NCBI GenBank assembly: GCA_025201365.1
Contig: JAIXMF010000002.1
Span: 1,054,001 to 1,118,000 of the forward strand
Direction of reading: 5' to 3'
Length of the DNA stretch: 64,000 nt
From: Syncephalis plumigaleata
Taxonomy: Eukaryota > Zoopagomycota > Zoopagomycetes > Zoopagales > Piptocephalidaceae
This document shows positions 32,948 to 46,403 of this stretch, piece after piece (within the stretch, counting starts at the first letter, position 1; the number at the start of each line of letters is the position of its first letter). The notes beneath the pieces were generated by a model, which was not told the origin of the DNA, searched no databases, and saw nothing but the letters and a program-made list of their open reading frames with translations. A program made the position numbers and the translations under genes.

Positions 32948-35443
32948 ATGCGTAATCTACCACGAATAACCAGTGGTTCATGGTCTAGTCGTGCAAGAAG
33001 AGGACTACTATCGACGACAGCAGCTATACGCTTATTAACACGTCGATCATTCTTAAGCAGTAGTAGTAGATCGTTAGCAGTAACAGAAAGGAATACTAAA
33101 CCAATAGTAACTGCAATAAATGAATCAGGTAGTAGTAGTAGTGGTGGTAATCCGTCATTGAATGCAATATCCAATGTGAACGATAGTCAAACAACTCAAC
33201 GTGAACAAACGAACAACGCAACCGCCGAATCATTCTCGATATTCCCGATTTTACTGCCAGTTAATGCACAATGGGACCCGCCATTCTATGGTCGATCCAG
33301 TACATCGATACAAAACAAGACAAAGACATCCAAACGGAATAGAGCAGTGAAATCACGAACACTCGAACCACCATTACAGCTAGCGGCACGATTAAGAGAG
33401 AGACTTCAGAATAAAGGTGAAATAAAGGGCGATGAAGACATGCTGGCATCCAAGAACATCAAAGTAAAGAAAGTGCGACATAATACGGAAGCGAGAAAAG
33501 TAAGCAATGATAATGAGCAGCTATACCAGCGCAAGCTAATCTAGTTCATTGTCAGGCATTTACACTATTGTTCAAAGCATGTCAACTACTTACGCAAGTG
33601 AACACATCAGACTTACAAACACGAATGGTCGATACAATCTATGGCGAGTTAAGGGAGCAATACGCTAGTAATTCAGCTTTATTTAGTCGACTCATGGCTC
33701 AACTGATTCATAAGTGTGATCGAATTGATCGTGTTGATTTGGCCGAATCTGTATTTACTCGACATCATAAACATGAAGGTGACGTACTTATTTCGGTAAA
33801 AGCGATACATGCCTACACGGAGATGGCCGTCCTACTATGTCGACGTAGACGATTTGAACAAGCAGATACGAGTAAGTAGCATAAGCATATATATATACGA
33901 GCATGTATTAATGAATGCATTTATAGTATTTCGTGTAGTAGAAATGGGTGGTGCTATGCTGGATGTTAAAGCATTCAATGCGGCGATCATCGCTAATGCA
34001 CGCGCCAACAATCTACCGGCAGCTTTTAGTTATGTACAACGTATGATTGCCGCGGGTTGGAAACCTCGATCTGCTCCTATTAATGCATTGATTGTGGCAC
34101 ACCAGCCATCGGATCCTAGTTATGATAAACGTATCCAACAACTGCTTACCATGCTGGATCAACTAGCGAGCACGCCTAATGGTACACTTGCCAATGCCAA
34201 TACATTTATTCCATTATTGGAACGAGCCAGCACACTCGAAACATTGGAGACTTACTGGTCGGAAATACTGAAGCGTAATTTACACGGCAATCCAGCGATT
34301 CAACGTGTATTTCTAAATGCTTGTGTTCGTGTCACGATCAACGATGCCACGACCAATAGGAATAACGTGAAGAATCATGACTGGCGTAAGACAATGTCGT
34401 ATTGGCAAACGATGCTGGGTCGTTTCGAGAAACGAGGTGTCGTCTCTTCCGATGCCTATCGTACAATGCTAATCGCTTATGCTTACAAGTCGAATGCCAT
34501 TGGTGCGCGTGCCATGGCCACTCGTCTAGCGGGTATAGATCAAATATGGTCGCGTACAAGTATACACGCTTTATTACACGCTTTCGGTAGATGGCCTAGT
34601 CATTGGTCGGTAGATGGTATTATGATTAATAACAAGGAGATCGCCTATGCCATGCATCGACATCGTGCTCGTCTATGGAGTACATGGAATATCATAATGA
34701 AACAACGATCGAACGGATTACACGCTGATGGTTACAAATCATCATCAAGGATAAAAGTATTGGCACCGCATAGTTTCTGCCTTGACATGATATCTGCGTT
34801 GGGACGAGTCAATGACGTGCAAGGATTACGTGTCATTGCAGGCATTGATACATGGAATACAACAGGACAACTTAATAACAATAATAATAACAGCAATAGT
34901 ACACGCGACACTCGAATACTCTTACCATTGTTAGCGACATTACAATTGGACAGTGGACAATTGAAGGATGCACCGAAACGAACGATACTCGCATTGGTAC
35001 GCGCGCTTCGTGGTCATCCAAAAGACGCGTTTGATATCTGTCAATTAGCATCGCCTACCATACAAGCGGATCCTGCACTTGCCACGGCATTACTCGATAG
35101 TCTGACCATGCAGGCGCATCATGTTCATCTTCGTTCATTTTTATTACAACTCATTAGCTGGAGGAATACACTATTACAAGATGCGGATAGATTAGCCGGT
35201 TCCCTAGTACGTTGTCTAGAATCATTAGCGGTAGCAGTTGATCATTCAACAACAGATCAAGCATCGAATGAGACATTAAAGTATAACACTAGGGATAATC
35301 GTGATACAATGCCACCAGCTTATGTAGCGAGGACATTGTTAGTAGCTCGTGAAATAGCCTCGATTATTAGTACGATTAGCATGGATACCGATGTTAATCA
35401 CGCGGCACATATACTTGATTCGCATATCACACGTCAATTCTAA
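32948..35443 (+). CDS. Pentatricopeptide-repeat protein, probably mitochondrial
   Basis: Three exons (32948-33499, 33556-33871, 33927-35443) give 794 residues. The N-terminus is Arg/Ser-rich with few acidic residues (MRNLPRITSGSWSSRARRG...), as in a mitochondrial targeting sequence. The clearest repeat is AFNAAIIANARANNLPAAF followed by SYVQRMIAAGWKPRSAPINALIVAH. Further helical pairs occur at about residues 400-440 (SDAYRTMLIAYAYKSNAIGARAMATRL). PPR proteins bind organelle RNA and act in its maturation or translation. The C-terminal third is helix-rich but repeats are not obvious there. Introns are GTAAGC and GTAAGT. Confidence 0.78.
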
Positions 35444-35987
35444 TCGCTGTCGTCGTTATTGTCGTTGCTCTTTCTTTTCTTCTTATTCATTTTTCTGTAT
35501 TTATTATTATCGATTGATAAAGGAGATTGTGTTCATTCAATCAATACACACATATACATATATATTATAGTTTGATAATGATAACATAGTTAATGAACAC
35601 TGTACAGGATACTTGTTCAGTGATAAATACTAATGATTTTATTAGTTCTTGGCTATGGAGACAAGAATATCGTACAATTACGTATGAGGAAAATCAAAGT
35701 AGCAGTTTCTTTTGTTTAAGAAGTATTAAGTGGGAAATGAACAAATGAAATACGACTCATTTACCAACCTTGGTACACGATTAAATAGAGTTAAAGCAAT
35801 TGGTAAAGAAAAAAAAGAAGAGAAGGAGGAGGAGGAGAAGCATGTCAGTAATATTGATTTCATATCAACTGAATAGAAAGAAACAAAATAACATAGTCGT
35901 GAAATACATACAAATAAATCAAATGAAATAGATAGAAGAAAATTATAGAAATCAAAAGTACCATCATTACACTTGTTGTATACTTGC
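35444..35987. other. Convergent intergenic region
   Basis: About 540 bp between the PPR gene and the minus-strand helical-protein gene. AT-rich with purine runs near 35810-35840. No gene seen. Confidence 0.5.
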
Positions 35988-38158
35988 TCATTTCGGTGGA
36001 GAAAATAGATCAAGTTCAAGTGGAATTACAGGTGATGGTAGGAAATCCATAGGTAAAAGCGGTACATCAGTGTCGACCTCATCGATTTCCGTCTCTTCCA
36101 ACGTCATAGGAGGCCAGTCGATTGCTATCGAATGACTATTATTGGAACTAATGGCAGAGTTATAATAACGTAGTAAAGGTTGAGTGGATATACTACTATG
36201 AGCACTATGAGAAGCAGTAGCATTACCACCGCCATTGCCATGATGACTTGTTGTTACTTGGACGAATTGATGATTAGTCTGTCGTTGAGCGTGGAATCGA
36301 CGTGATGCAAAGGAACGCGGAGAAGGTGGTGAATATGGAAGTGAACCAACATAATCACCATCATTATTATTGATGTGCTTACTGCTAGAGATACAATTGC
36401 TATACGAATGATAGGATGCTAGAGTGGTGCCACCACCACCACCACCACCATTACCATTACCACCACTAGCATTGCCACCTATATGGCTAGTGCTACTACT
36501 ATTATTGTTGTTATAATAATTGTCTAGATCGGTGACATCTGAAGCGATGGAATGTATAGATCGTCGAGAGGATGCACGAGGCACGGCATGCAATGTATGA
36601 CGTCGCTGGCGTAGCATATTATTATCAAAACGATCCTCTTCATCCTCGGTATCCATGAAGGAGCGACGTACTTGAGTGCGAATATCTTGTGCTTCATCAT
36701 CACGTCGTCCTGCTGTATAACGCAAAGTTAGATTAACATTATAAATAATTATAAAGCACGCTCTTACGTTTTAACCTAACAAATGAAGGAGTCGACCGAA
36801 TAATACGACTATGAGGAGCATCCGGATAGAGTGCCATCTAATGAGCAATAAAATTAGTATCATCGTCATCAATATCACTTGTGATCACTTACTCGTAAAT
36901 CATCGCGTAGTTGCATGTATCGGAATATCGATTCGAGTTGCGGATCCGTGTCGAGTAGCGCTAATAGGTCGCGTACCGACACCACTCGTCGATCGCATCG
37001 TTGAGCGTGCAGGCCTAGTTCAACGGCTAGATGACGCGCCACTTCACGGATAATACCACCGAGTAGCATTAGATACTCGGTATAAGCGCGACGTCGTCGT
37101 TTCGACATACGTGCACCGGAAACATCGCGAACTGTGGCCGAGCGACGAAATGACAGCGTTTTCGTTGCTCTATTACGGAATAGATCGCACAATTCAACGC
37201 CGTTAAGCATAATGGCCCTAGAGTCTTCCTCGATACAAGTGGCCAGATCTTCCATGCTCTCCCGAGGATTACTACGACCACTGCTAGGTTGTCGTAGAAA
37301 GTATTGCTGCACGGCAACACTACTACTGAAACTGCCACTACCCAGACCATGCCTAGTCATGGGTGTATCGTGGCGTGGATTATTATTGTTGTTATTGTTG
37401 CTGTTGTTACCATTATCACTTAGGGTAGAATTGAACGTAGGGTTACTTAGTTTGAACGATGTGGATGCAGCACGACTAGTATACGGCACCCAACAACTGA
37501 ACATTCGTTCGATAACATCTAGTTTACGTGAGGAAGGTTTACGCTCACCACTGGATCGACGAGTGGTATCGCTAGAACGCAGTGTACACACACGAACGCA
37601 CGCTTCCTGCAATGAACCCGGTAGGAACATGTGTTCAGCGGTGATGCGAACACTGGCTCGTGTAACCGGCACTGGGATTTCCCCACAAAATCGGATAACC
37701 AGCTCATCGAGAAACGTATTCACCGCTTGTACTGCCTCTTTACTGGCCTGTACACCAGAGGGGAGTAGAGCACGAGCCTGTCGCACCGTGACGTAGACGG
37801 GCTTGAACGGTGTAGATGAAATGACCGGAGGTGCGATGGGTGCGGCAGCATTTACAGTTGTGGCAGCGGTAGAAGATACTATAAGGTATTAAGAAGAGTA
37901 AGAAGAAAAAGGCAAGAAACGCGTCAGTATACTGGTATGCAATACAGGTTTATGCATGTTCTCTGCACTCCGTTCGATGGGGGGAACAGGGCCAGAAAAC
38001 ATTGTCGTCTTTGCTATTGTCGTAATAGCAACAGCAACAACACTGATAGTAGTAGTAGTAACCTAGGTTTCATACTTACGTCTTGAGGAGTTACCCCAGT
38101 CTTTAGTAAAGGAGATACCGCTAAATGACCAAGCAGTGGAGGCACGACGCAACGACAT
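35988..38158 (-). CDS. Helix-rich, histone-fold-like fungal protein, paralogue 1
   Basis: Four exons encode about 620 residues. The start MSLRRASTAWSFSG (38158) joins SSTAATTVNAAAAP, then two helical blocks: AVQAVNTFLDELVIRFCGE with RITAEHMFLPGSLQEACVRV, and AYTEYLMLLGGIIREVARHLA with VVSVRDLLALLDTDPQLESIF. The blocks are split by an Asn/Ser-rich linker. The last exon is a 245-residue disordered tail with Asn and Gly runs, ending LFSPPK. The paired helix pattern (FLDEL, then an aliphatic helix followed by VxVxDLLxALxxD) resembles a histone fold and unannotated ascomycete proteins I recall, but no function is known. The gene at 49025-50452 is its paralogue. Confidence 0.7.
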
Positions 38159-39827
38159 AGTTTACAAATGATAGATGAGCACATTCGTATACGAAAGATA
38201 TACAGTCAAAATACGCCAACCAGGGCAATAAGCGAGGATAGAACGCAGAATAGAGTATAGTTGTTATATCAATAATGCTATCTAGTTCCTCGTACGAACC
38301 ACTCTGACTAACACTTAATATACAAGACTCTGTCCGAGAGAAACTTTGTAGTAGCAACAGGAGGAGTAGTAACAACAACAACAACAACAACAATAGTAGA
38401 GATAATAATAATAGTAATAATAGTAATAATAATAATAAAATAACTGCTACTAAACTGATAAAGAAATAAAGATGCAGTATTGTAGAATACGTCTGAACGG
38501 AGGATATCGTATGTGTGTTGTGTGTTGTGTGTGCGTGCGTGTGTTGTGTACGTATGTGCAATGAGTGCGGTTGTAAATGGCTGACTCGTTACAGACTCGC
38601 CTCTTTATGTGGTTGCAACTGACTATCCATCAATGTACTGTTGCAGCAATAGCAGTAATCGTACTCGTAACAACAGCATGATCTATCAGGCGACCTAGCA
38701 TGGCAGACTGTACGTTGAAAGGGTCACTAACACTGCTAACATTGCTAATTGTCGTTGATTCATACCGAATGGATGAATTACACTGCACTTTGCGTGAATA
38801 AACTGGATTATCTCTTTCCTTCCTTACTCTCTTTTTCCTGCTCTCTCTCTCTCTCTTTCTTTTTCTCCATGAAGCGGAAGCAGCCTCACCTTATTTCGGC
38901 ATGTGTGTGTATGTGTTCTCCTGCTTCTTGCTTCCTTGGAGACCTCACACACACACACTAGTGGTCAACAAAGGTGGTTTCAAGCAGGTGACAAGTTTCC
39001 GTTCAAACTCCGAGTTACCAATCAAGCAAAAGTGACATGATTAACTTGTGCTCATTTTTACAATTTATCATCATTCTCTCTCTACTCTCCTTGAAATGAC
39101 GACATTATTCATATGCTTGAACAATCATTGGATAATAAATGAATAGTAGATATCTTACTTGTATATTCCTCTAGATGTTAATAGTTAATTAAAATTCGTA
39201 GAGTTGTAATCCGCGTTATCTAGCATGCAATATGACTCGAACAAAGGTCCCATGGTACTTGACATACAGCGATGATGTTGTTGATGATGATGCTGATTGA
39301 AAAGTAGCATGAGATCATCCGACATGTATTGCTGTTCGTATGGCCATTGCACGGATGTACGTGTGTAGACAGTATGACGCGTTGAGAAGCACAGCTATTT
39401 TGAAACAGTATGCTATTCATAGTTCATCCTCATCATCATCATCCTCATGTAGTCAACGCAAGCATGCTCTACGTGCAATGGGCATGCTGTTTAGAAACAT
39501 TTAGCATGATGTAAATTTATATCAAAGAGAAGCTGCAATAACAATGTGACTTGCATCATCATTGTCATTATCATTATCAAGTAGAAATGTAAAAAAGCAG
39601 GTACACGCTCAATATCAAGGTTAAAGCTTGACACTTTTATTTAGAATAATAGTTCGGTTTAATACAACTAAAATTAGCATGCTGACAATCTATGAGTCAG
39701 TTAATAGTAGCGCGTAAGCTTTCATGTAATAAAATATTAGAAATAGTTAATAAAAAAATGACAATCAATCACTTTCATTTTCATTTCCATTTCTTGTAAA
39801 AACAAATTGCAATAGCATTCGCGTATT
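38159..39827. other. 1.7 kb intergenic region with trinucleotide repeats
   Basis: Divergent spacer between helical paralogue 1 (minus) and PMS1 (plus). It holds an AGT/AAC/AAT repeat block (38351-38450), TC runs (38843-38864) and ACAC runs (38947-38959). No gene was supported. Frames such as the Leu-rich one at 38121-38561 come from the repeats. Confidence 0.6.
38351..38450. repeat. AAC/AAT/AGT trinucleotide repeat block
   Basis: About 100 bp of imperfect trinucleotide units on the plus strand, starting about 190 bp upstream of the minus-strand ATG at 38158. It may fall in the promoter or 5' leader of that gene. Confidence 0.85.
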
Positions 39828-42800
39828 ATGTCCCTTTCTATCGATACGAATTCCAAAGCAAGTATACGTCCACTTGACACGCAGTCAGCACAACGTTTAA
39901 GCAGTGATCAAGTCATACGAGATCTCGGTTCAGCTGTCAAGGAATTGGTGGAGAATAGTTTGGACGCGTGTGCTCGGTCAGTTGGTGAGCTACTCGAACT
40001 CAAGAAAGATAACGCGCAATATCGTTTGCCAAGCCACTAATACAGCTGCTTGTCCATATGGTGTATTATTAATAGAAATTCGGTTTCGCAATCACGGTCT
40101 AGACTTGATTGAAGTCATCGACGACGGAAATGGTATTGCCACGAACGATATTGAATTAATAGGTAAGCGAGGGCGATATTATGTCATATGCTATATATTT
40201 TATCTAATACTTTATTGGTGGTATTGCGCTACTTGTAGGGAGACGACACCATACGTCGAAATTACGACAATTCACCGATCTTAGTCAGGTGTTGTCGTTC
40301 GGGTTTCGCGGTGAAGCGCTAGCCTCTTTGTGTGCCGTGTCCGGTAAGGTGCAGCTTACCACGGCCACACCGAATGATGCACCTCGCGGAACACGCGTGA
40401 TATTTGATCATCAAGGCAGTATTGTAGAACGGTCGAGTGTAGCACGAACTGTGAGTTGAATTTACCGAACATTACCGTCATCATCATCGTCATCATCATC
40501 ATCATCATCATCATTCACTGATATAGATACATTATGATTAGAGGGGAACGACAGTGACCGTGGAGGGACTACTATCACGTCTACCGGTGCGACAGGCAGA
40601 ATTCAAACGCAATGCAAAACGTGAATTTGCACGCGCTTATCGTTGGCTACAATCGTATGCAATCATCTCTGAGGGTGTCAAACTAACTGTACGTCATCCT
40701 ATGGGACAAGGGTATGCTACACTATGTCTTTATTGTTATTCGATTGATTACTCATTCTAGATTACAGGATAATGCTATCAACTGATGGTAGTTCAGATAT
40801 GCTAGGGAATATTAGTCAAGTGTACGGATTGGGCCAAACGAAAGAGTTACTTGCTGTCGATTTTGCATTCAATGTTGCTTCATCCGATAATGATGATAAG
40901 AATGATGATGATAATGAGGAGGAGGAGAGAAAGCAGCAAAAGCAGAGAAAGAAGGAGAGACTGATGCCGCTACTAGTGATAAAAAGTAATTGTATACATG
41001 GATATGATGAACTACTACCAATTAACTAATATATATCTACATAAATCTAGTCAACAATGTAAGATTACTGGCTATCTTTCTTGTGGTGAACCCGGTTGTG
41101 GTCGTAGTAGTGGTGATCGTCAATTGCTTTATCTTAATCGTCGTCCAATTCATTTACCAAAGGTGAACAAATAAGGATATAGCATACTGATTGTTCATTA
41201 ATACTCGGTAATAGATGATTAAAATGTTAAACGACGTGTATCGTACATTAAACATACAGCCAGTTCCCGTAGCATTTCTTAATATTCAATTGGCACCTGG
41301 TAAGCTGACTGAACATGATTCCTCTCATTCTCTCCTCTAATCTAGCTTCTTGCCTTGAATAGATCGATACGACGTCAATGTAACACCCGATAAACGCACT
41401 GTAATGATACATCATGAAGCATCGATTATTGCACAATTCAAGGTGATAACATTTGTAATAATAATTGATGGCTACATTTACTTACTAAATGAGTAGGAAT
41501 ACTTGAGTGAGCTTTACCAACCATCACAGCGTACCTTTACCGTACAATCAAGTTTGCTAGGGCATTTCTCGTCATCGTTTGAAATTGTCGAAGAGCCACA
41601 AAGTAATAAAGAACAAGAGGCCAATGCTTCATCCCCGATTTTGTCGTTGCGATCACTTAGCACTGAAGCCAATAATCCGTTAGACTTATTGTCATCCTCT
41701 AGCGAGACGGCTATGGATTTTCAAGCAAAGGACATCTCACATATATTGCAAGAGGAGGAGTTGATCGATAGTAATCCGGTAGGGTGGAGGGAATTGTAAA
41801 TGATACTACGTCCAAGAAATCAAATTATATCGTCGAGAATAAGGGTCAGACAACACTGGAAACATTCCTGAATAGAGGAGGATATGCATTAGAGCGTCGA
41901 GAGAATACGGAATATCAAAATGCGCCAGAATCAGCCTTAGCTCAGCATATATCGCAACGATGGTGGTGATCCAGTTGAGACGACAACCGTCAATGTTATG
42001 GCGACATCGCGTTATCTAGTTCGCAATCATTGTCCGAGCATGTCACGCAACTAATCAACAAAACTGACCAAGAGACCACCAATGACAATGTAACAACTAA
42101 CGATGCAGTGAAACGAAAACGGAGCGTATCACCTGTGGACGCATTGCTGGTCGCTTCGAGTAAACGTCGACCACATTTGCAGAACTTAACAATGACGACA
42201 ATGTTCTCGGCGGAAGCGTGTCGTCTCTATCATGAACAGCTCAAGGACAATTGTAAGCATAGTAGTGGTGATGGCGGCAAACATATCAGCAATCCCATTA
42301 CTTCACTCGTGCGTCAACGTCAAATCCTACAAAATGAAGCCGGTCTTACTTCGGATGCCGTTACAGCGGAGCAAGCACTATCTCGCGTAGTTAAAAAGGA
42401 AGATTTCTATCGTATGGAAATATTGGGCCAGTTCAATCATGGATTTATTCTTGTACTATTGCCGGATGCTACGCAGTCCAAAGAGGATACACAATTATCA
42501 AGTAGACGTCAACACGGCGATTTATTTATTATTGATCAGCATGCGGCCGACGAGAAGTGGTGGTATGAGAAATTGGTTTCACAGCCACGCGACGACCACA
42601 ACCATTATTAAGGTAAGATTTGCGGAAGTAGACAAGCTTGATGCAATTATGAATGAAATATCGCATGAACATATCTATACATACGTTGACTTACCATCGG
42701 CTATCAACGATAGGCCACGAATACTCGATGTTAGTGAATCGGAACGTGTTGCCATTGTAGAGCATTTGAATGTGTTCCAACGTAATGGCTACACCATAGA

Positions 42801-43327
42801 GGTTAACGATCAGGGTGAACCGATGATGATCGCACAACCGGTTGGTGCCGATGCCATCACAGGTGAGACTAGCATCTTGTAATCGTGATATGAGTCATCA
42901 TTGTTAATGATGATGACGATTAGATATTCAAGAGCTTGCTGCTCGTATTCAAGAAGGCGATGATTTACGTACATTATGTCCATCAAGGTTTGTCGCTCAA
43001 TGCGCGTCGAAAGCATGCCGTAAGGCGGTAATGATCGGTGATCCACTAAGTAAACCACAAATGGAGAAGGTAAGTAAATGGCGAGTTATATATATATATA
43101 TTTATTTATATACGCTTGTAGATTGTTCGACAATTAGGGGAATTACATCATCCATGGGTAAGCTACACTAGATATCATTATATCATATGGTTGTTGTTGT
43201 TGTTGTTGTAACTAATCATCTGTTATAGAATTGTCCACATGGTCGTCCTACAATGCGACACTTAGCCGATATGAATGTATTCGAACACAGTAGAGTAATT
43301 CTACGTTATCGCTTATGCATACTCTAA
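39828..43327 (+). CDS. PMS1: DNA mismatch repair endonuclease subunit Pms1 (PMS2 family)
   Basis: An intron-rich gene. N-terminal GHKL ATPase motifs: [33 protein letters not shown]; then [12 protein letters not shown] and [13 protein letters not shown] Ser/Asn-rich linker (41500-42350) leads to the endonuclease domain: [27 protein letters not shown] (the DQHA-x2-E-x4-E metal motif), [22 protein letters not shown] and [12 protein letters not shown]. Pms1 pairs with Mlh1 as MutL-alpha and nicks the new strand. The first intron (39985-40075) restores exact alignment. Two points are odd. The exon near 40768-40990 does not join the next exon (from about 41053) in frame, and a frame change at 42576-42612 needs either a 37-nt intron or an indel. 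Confidence 0.93.
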
Positions 43328-43447
43328 ATAAATTGTATACGTATTATGCCACACACACATACACACATGTACACATACACACGCGTCTATTGTCAATCAT
43401 CAGTTGCTGCATGGTCGATGAATACAATTTAGAATTGCTGTTTAGCA

Positions 43448-43875
43448 ATGACGATATCGTTACATCAACTTGTAGATGCGCGTCTTCTTTTTGAAGGGGA
43501 ACACTTATTCGTAGCTGCATGCGCCCCTTTCATCGGCATTATGGAATTCCCCGGTTTTCATAGCAATGGTTAAATTCAGTATGATACGCGTTTTATGACT
43601 GACTCTACTATCGATAAATACATGTATCAAATATTGAAGGAGTACATAGTGAATGGTATTTGCGGTGACACGTCAAAAACTCTAAATAAGATATCGCTCG
43701 ACATTGGTCATCCTTGCATAATCTGTAAAGAGATGATCAATTACTGGTGGACTTTATCTCGAATCCCCTATTAGATTATGTAGCACCAATGTTACAATCA
43801 TCTATGTACATTTCTACTTATAATTGCAATAATATGTTTAACGATCATATCAATAAAATGATGCTAGTAATATAA
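43448..43875 (+). pseudogene. Unrecognised coding-like relict
   Basis: A reading frame from ATG 43448 gives MTISLHQLVDARLLFEGEHL and runs to a TAA at 43571. The same frame resumes as YDTRFMTDSTIDKYMYQILKEY and reaches GHPCIICKEMINYW before ending at 43774. Another frame continues with VDFISNPLLDYVAPMLQSS to 43875. Residue composition looks like real protein rather than random AT-rich DNA, with one in-frame stop and one frame change. I do not recognise the family. It sits just downstream of PMS1 and may be a decayed gene, or an intact one with sequence errors. Confidence 0.35.
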
Positions 43876-46403
43876 ATGTTACTATCATCCAATGTTATGC
43901 TTTACCGATTGAATGATTGAATGATTGAATGGTACACATATCGTTTAGACTAATATGAAGATAGCAATAATAACAACAATGACTGGATTCGTATCCTTGC
44001 CATACTATTATCGAATTGTTCATGTAGTAGTTCTTGAACTATAGTAATACAAATAAATAGATGGATTATCAGTCGGATGTCACTAATCACGTACACATTA
44101 ATCATTAAAAAACAGGTTATTGTCATTCTTTCAATTGCTAGTGTCATTGGTTCCTGTGGTCACATGAGGCTTACTGCGCAATTCAATTGGCGAGAGTAAA
44201 AAAGACTATTCCCCTCAAAATAATGATAATAATAATGATAATAATAGCAATTAATGTGCTCTTATTGTTGCTACAGCTGTCAATAACGACAATGCGAGTA
44301 TAATGAAAACTATGCTTTGACATATACTTGATGCCTAATATAATTGGAAATAACACGCGTGATATAGCATCTAGTTTCGTGTTAAAGAAGTCAAGCAAAG
44401 GCAAGCAAGTTTCTAATATCAATGGTCGATTACAACATCGTTAACATTACGATAGTCTAGATACTCACTGTTGATGCATTGTAATGTCTGTAGAATCCAT
44501 ATAACACACAATCATCAATAAAGGATGTGTCTGTCGATAGTAGCGAAGTGTCTAACTAGAACATGTAAGAAAAAGCATTTGATCATCTTTAGCGACGACT
44601 ATTCAGCTATTGCAATTTGCCATTCCTGTCTGGTTGCCAATTCGCAACTGCAGCATCTCTGCTATTTTGCATTACTGCATGCAAAACATTTCATCATTGA
44701 TTCGCGCGTTGCCGCTTTTTCTTCGCTTAATGCACTATCGTTACAGAGTATGTTGGTTCAATAGGACGTACTCTACTAGTGATCCATCTACCTTCCGCGA
44801 ATCATCTGTCTGGAGGACGAATTATACCCATCATGATGTTGCTATGGCATGACTGACGGTGCAGTTATGAGCAGGTTGAAGACGCATGCACATTTGGAGA
44901 CTTTCCATCTTCAAACAGCGCATACGGTTATTCGGTATATCAACGACTATCGCCCCCTGCTGCGCAACATTGCCGACTCGCGGGCGTTCTTTACCTTCCT
45001 CCTTCCTCCTCCCTTATGTCCCTCTCCTTCCTCACTCTCACTTTCACTCTTTTGCTTCTCGTCCATCTCTATAATTATCTCGCTAATCAACCAGTCAACC
45101 AGTCAACCAGTTAATCAATCAATCAATCAATCTTTAGTTTACCTATCTTTATCCATCTATTATCGAGCTTGTATTGTTGTCCATACCAGTGTGTCAACTG
45201 TAATCACACATCGACCTGTTTTTGCTCTGGTATACTCAGAATCTGATTTGTGCCTCGATCATCATTTTTAGCACGCCTACACTTGCCGGTTTGGATCAGC
45301 ATCTATCGTGATTGGTGTGGTGGCTGTGTGCGCAGCATCTATTTCAAGTTTTTTTGATCTCGTCCAACTTTCTGCTGAACGAGATCAAAAAACTACTCCC
45401 CTTTCCCTTGGCGAACGAGAGTTGACGTGTCGTTGAACATATACTGCAACAAGGAATAACTTGCGTGAGCACGCTTACTTGCCATACTTTAACATCGGTC
45501 GTGGTGGTGTAGTAGTACTAGTAACAATATTTTTGCGTTATCTCGTCTCTTCTGGTAAGTGCATTATGATATACCTGTATACGAGTATATGTGTGTATAT
45601 GTGTGTGCGTGTTGTAGAAGAGATTAGATGTATCGATGTAGTCTGGACATTGTTCCATTTTCATCCTGTGTCGCCAGCATGACCATTTACATGCATCCAT
45701 GTGGCTACTTGATGTGGAGATGTAGTAAAAAGCTATGCTCCACTCAATGGCTGATGGTTAGCGTGCAGAAAACTGCGGCACAGCAATTAATTGGTATACC
45801 AAAGGCGATTATTGTTAATATCATCTAATGCCTTCTACACCTACCTACCTCTCCTTTCTATTACACTTTACAATATTTGTAGATATCTCTTCATCCTCGT
45901 CTTGATATTACACTAGTAGCTGTAGTCTCCATTTGGATTCGCGCTGACTTTAAACTTATCTGAGCCTTGGCATATTGGTTGGTGTTCAACGTATATTATC
46001 GCCTTTTTACTCGAGCAACCGCCGCTATCAACTATTTTCCTTTCTCTCTTTCTTCCTCTCTCTCTCTATTCCTTTTTGCTACTGTTATTCTTTCCTTAAA
46101 AACAACAAGAGCAATACGTCCATAAACACATATCCACCTGGTACCGCGTGGCATAGAATGTAGAAAAGTGCACCGCAAGCACTATTACTATCTGAGAAAT
46201 ATTGGTATATATATAATATCGATTAGCTGGAGTATCTATAGATAGGCTATAAGCAACGAACGTTACTCGTATGTTGTCGCATATTGCTTTTCATAGAAGC
46301 AAGCACATAGCCGGTGTCGTGTTTTTGGGCAAGTTCCTCACCCTTCCCTCACCCGCCCCTTGCTTAATACACGGAGATAATAAGCAAAAGAAAAAAGCGA
46401 CAT
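43876..46403. other. 2.5 kb intergenic region upstream of the F-box gene
   Basis: No gene supported. It contains AATG/TTGAATGA repeats (43910-43931), a pyrimidine-rich stretch (44995-45070) in the sense direction of the F-box gene, AATC repeats (45112-45131), a hairpin at 45349-45392 and TC runs (46028-46070). ORFs at 44849-45271 and 45461-45682 are low in complexity. Confidence 0.55.
45349..45392. other. Strong inverted repeat / hairpin
   Basis: Arms TTTTTTGATCTCGT (45350-45363) and ACGAGATCAAAAAA (45379-45392) are exact reverse complements over 14 bp with a 15-nt loop. The T run on the left is one longer, so the stem may extend with a bulge. It lies about 1 kb upstream of the F-box gene, away from any exon. 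It could be a structured RNA, a remnant of a small inverted-repeat element or a replication/termination signal. No function can be assigned. Confidence 0.75.

Noticed and set aside
37134-37796. 220-codon plus-strand frame
   Set aside because: Antisense of helical paralogue 1; the minus frame has spliced continuity and a paralogue.
38121-38561. Leu-rich 146-codon minus-strand frame
   Set aside because: Driven by AAC/AAT repeats; overlaps the true first exon of helical paralogue 1 in another frame.
44849-45271. 140-codon plus-strand frame
   Set aside because: Pyrimidine-rich low-complexity sequence with no recognisable domain; more likely promoter DNA of the F-box gene.
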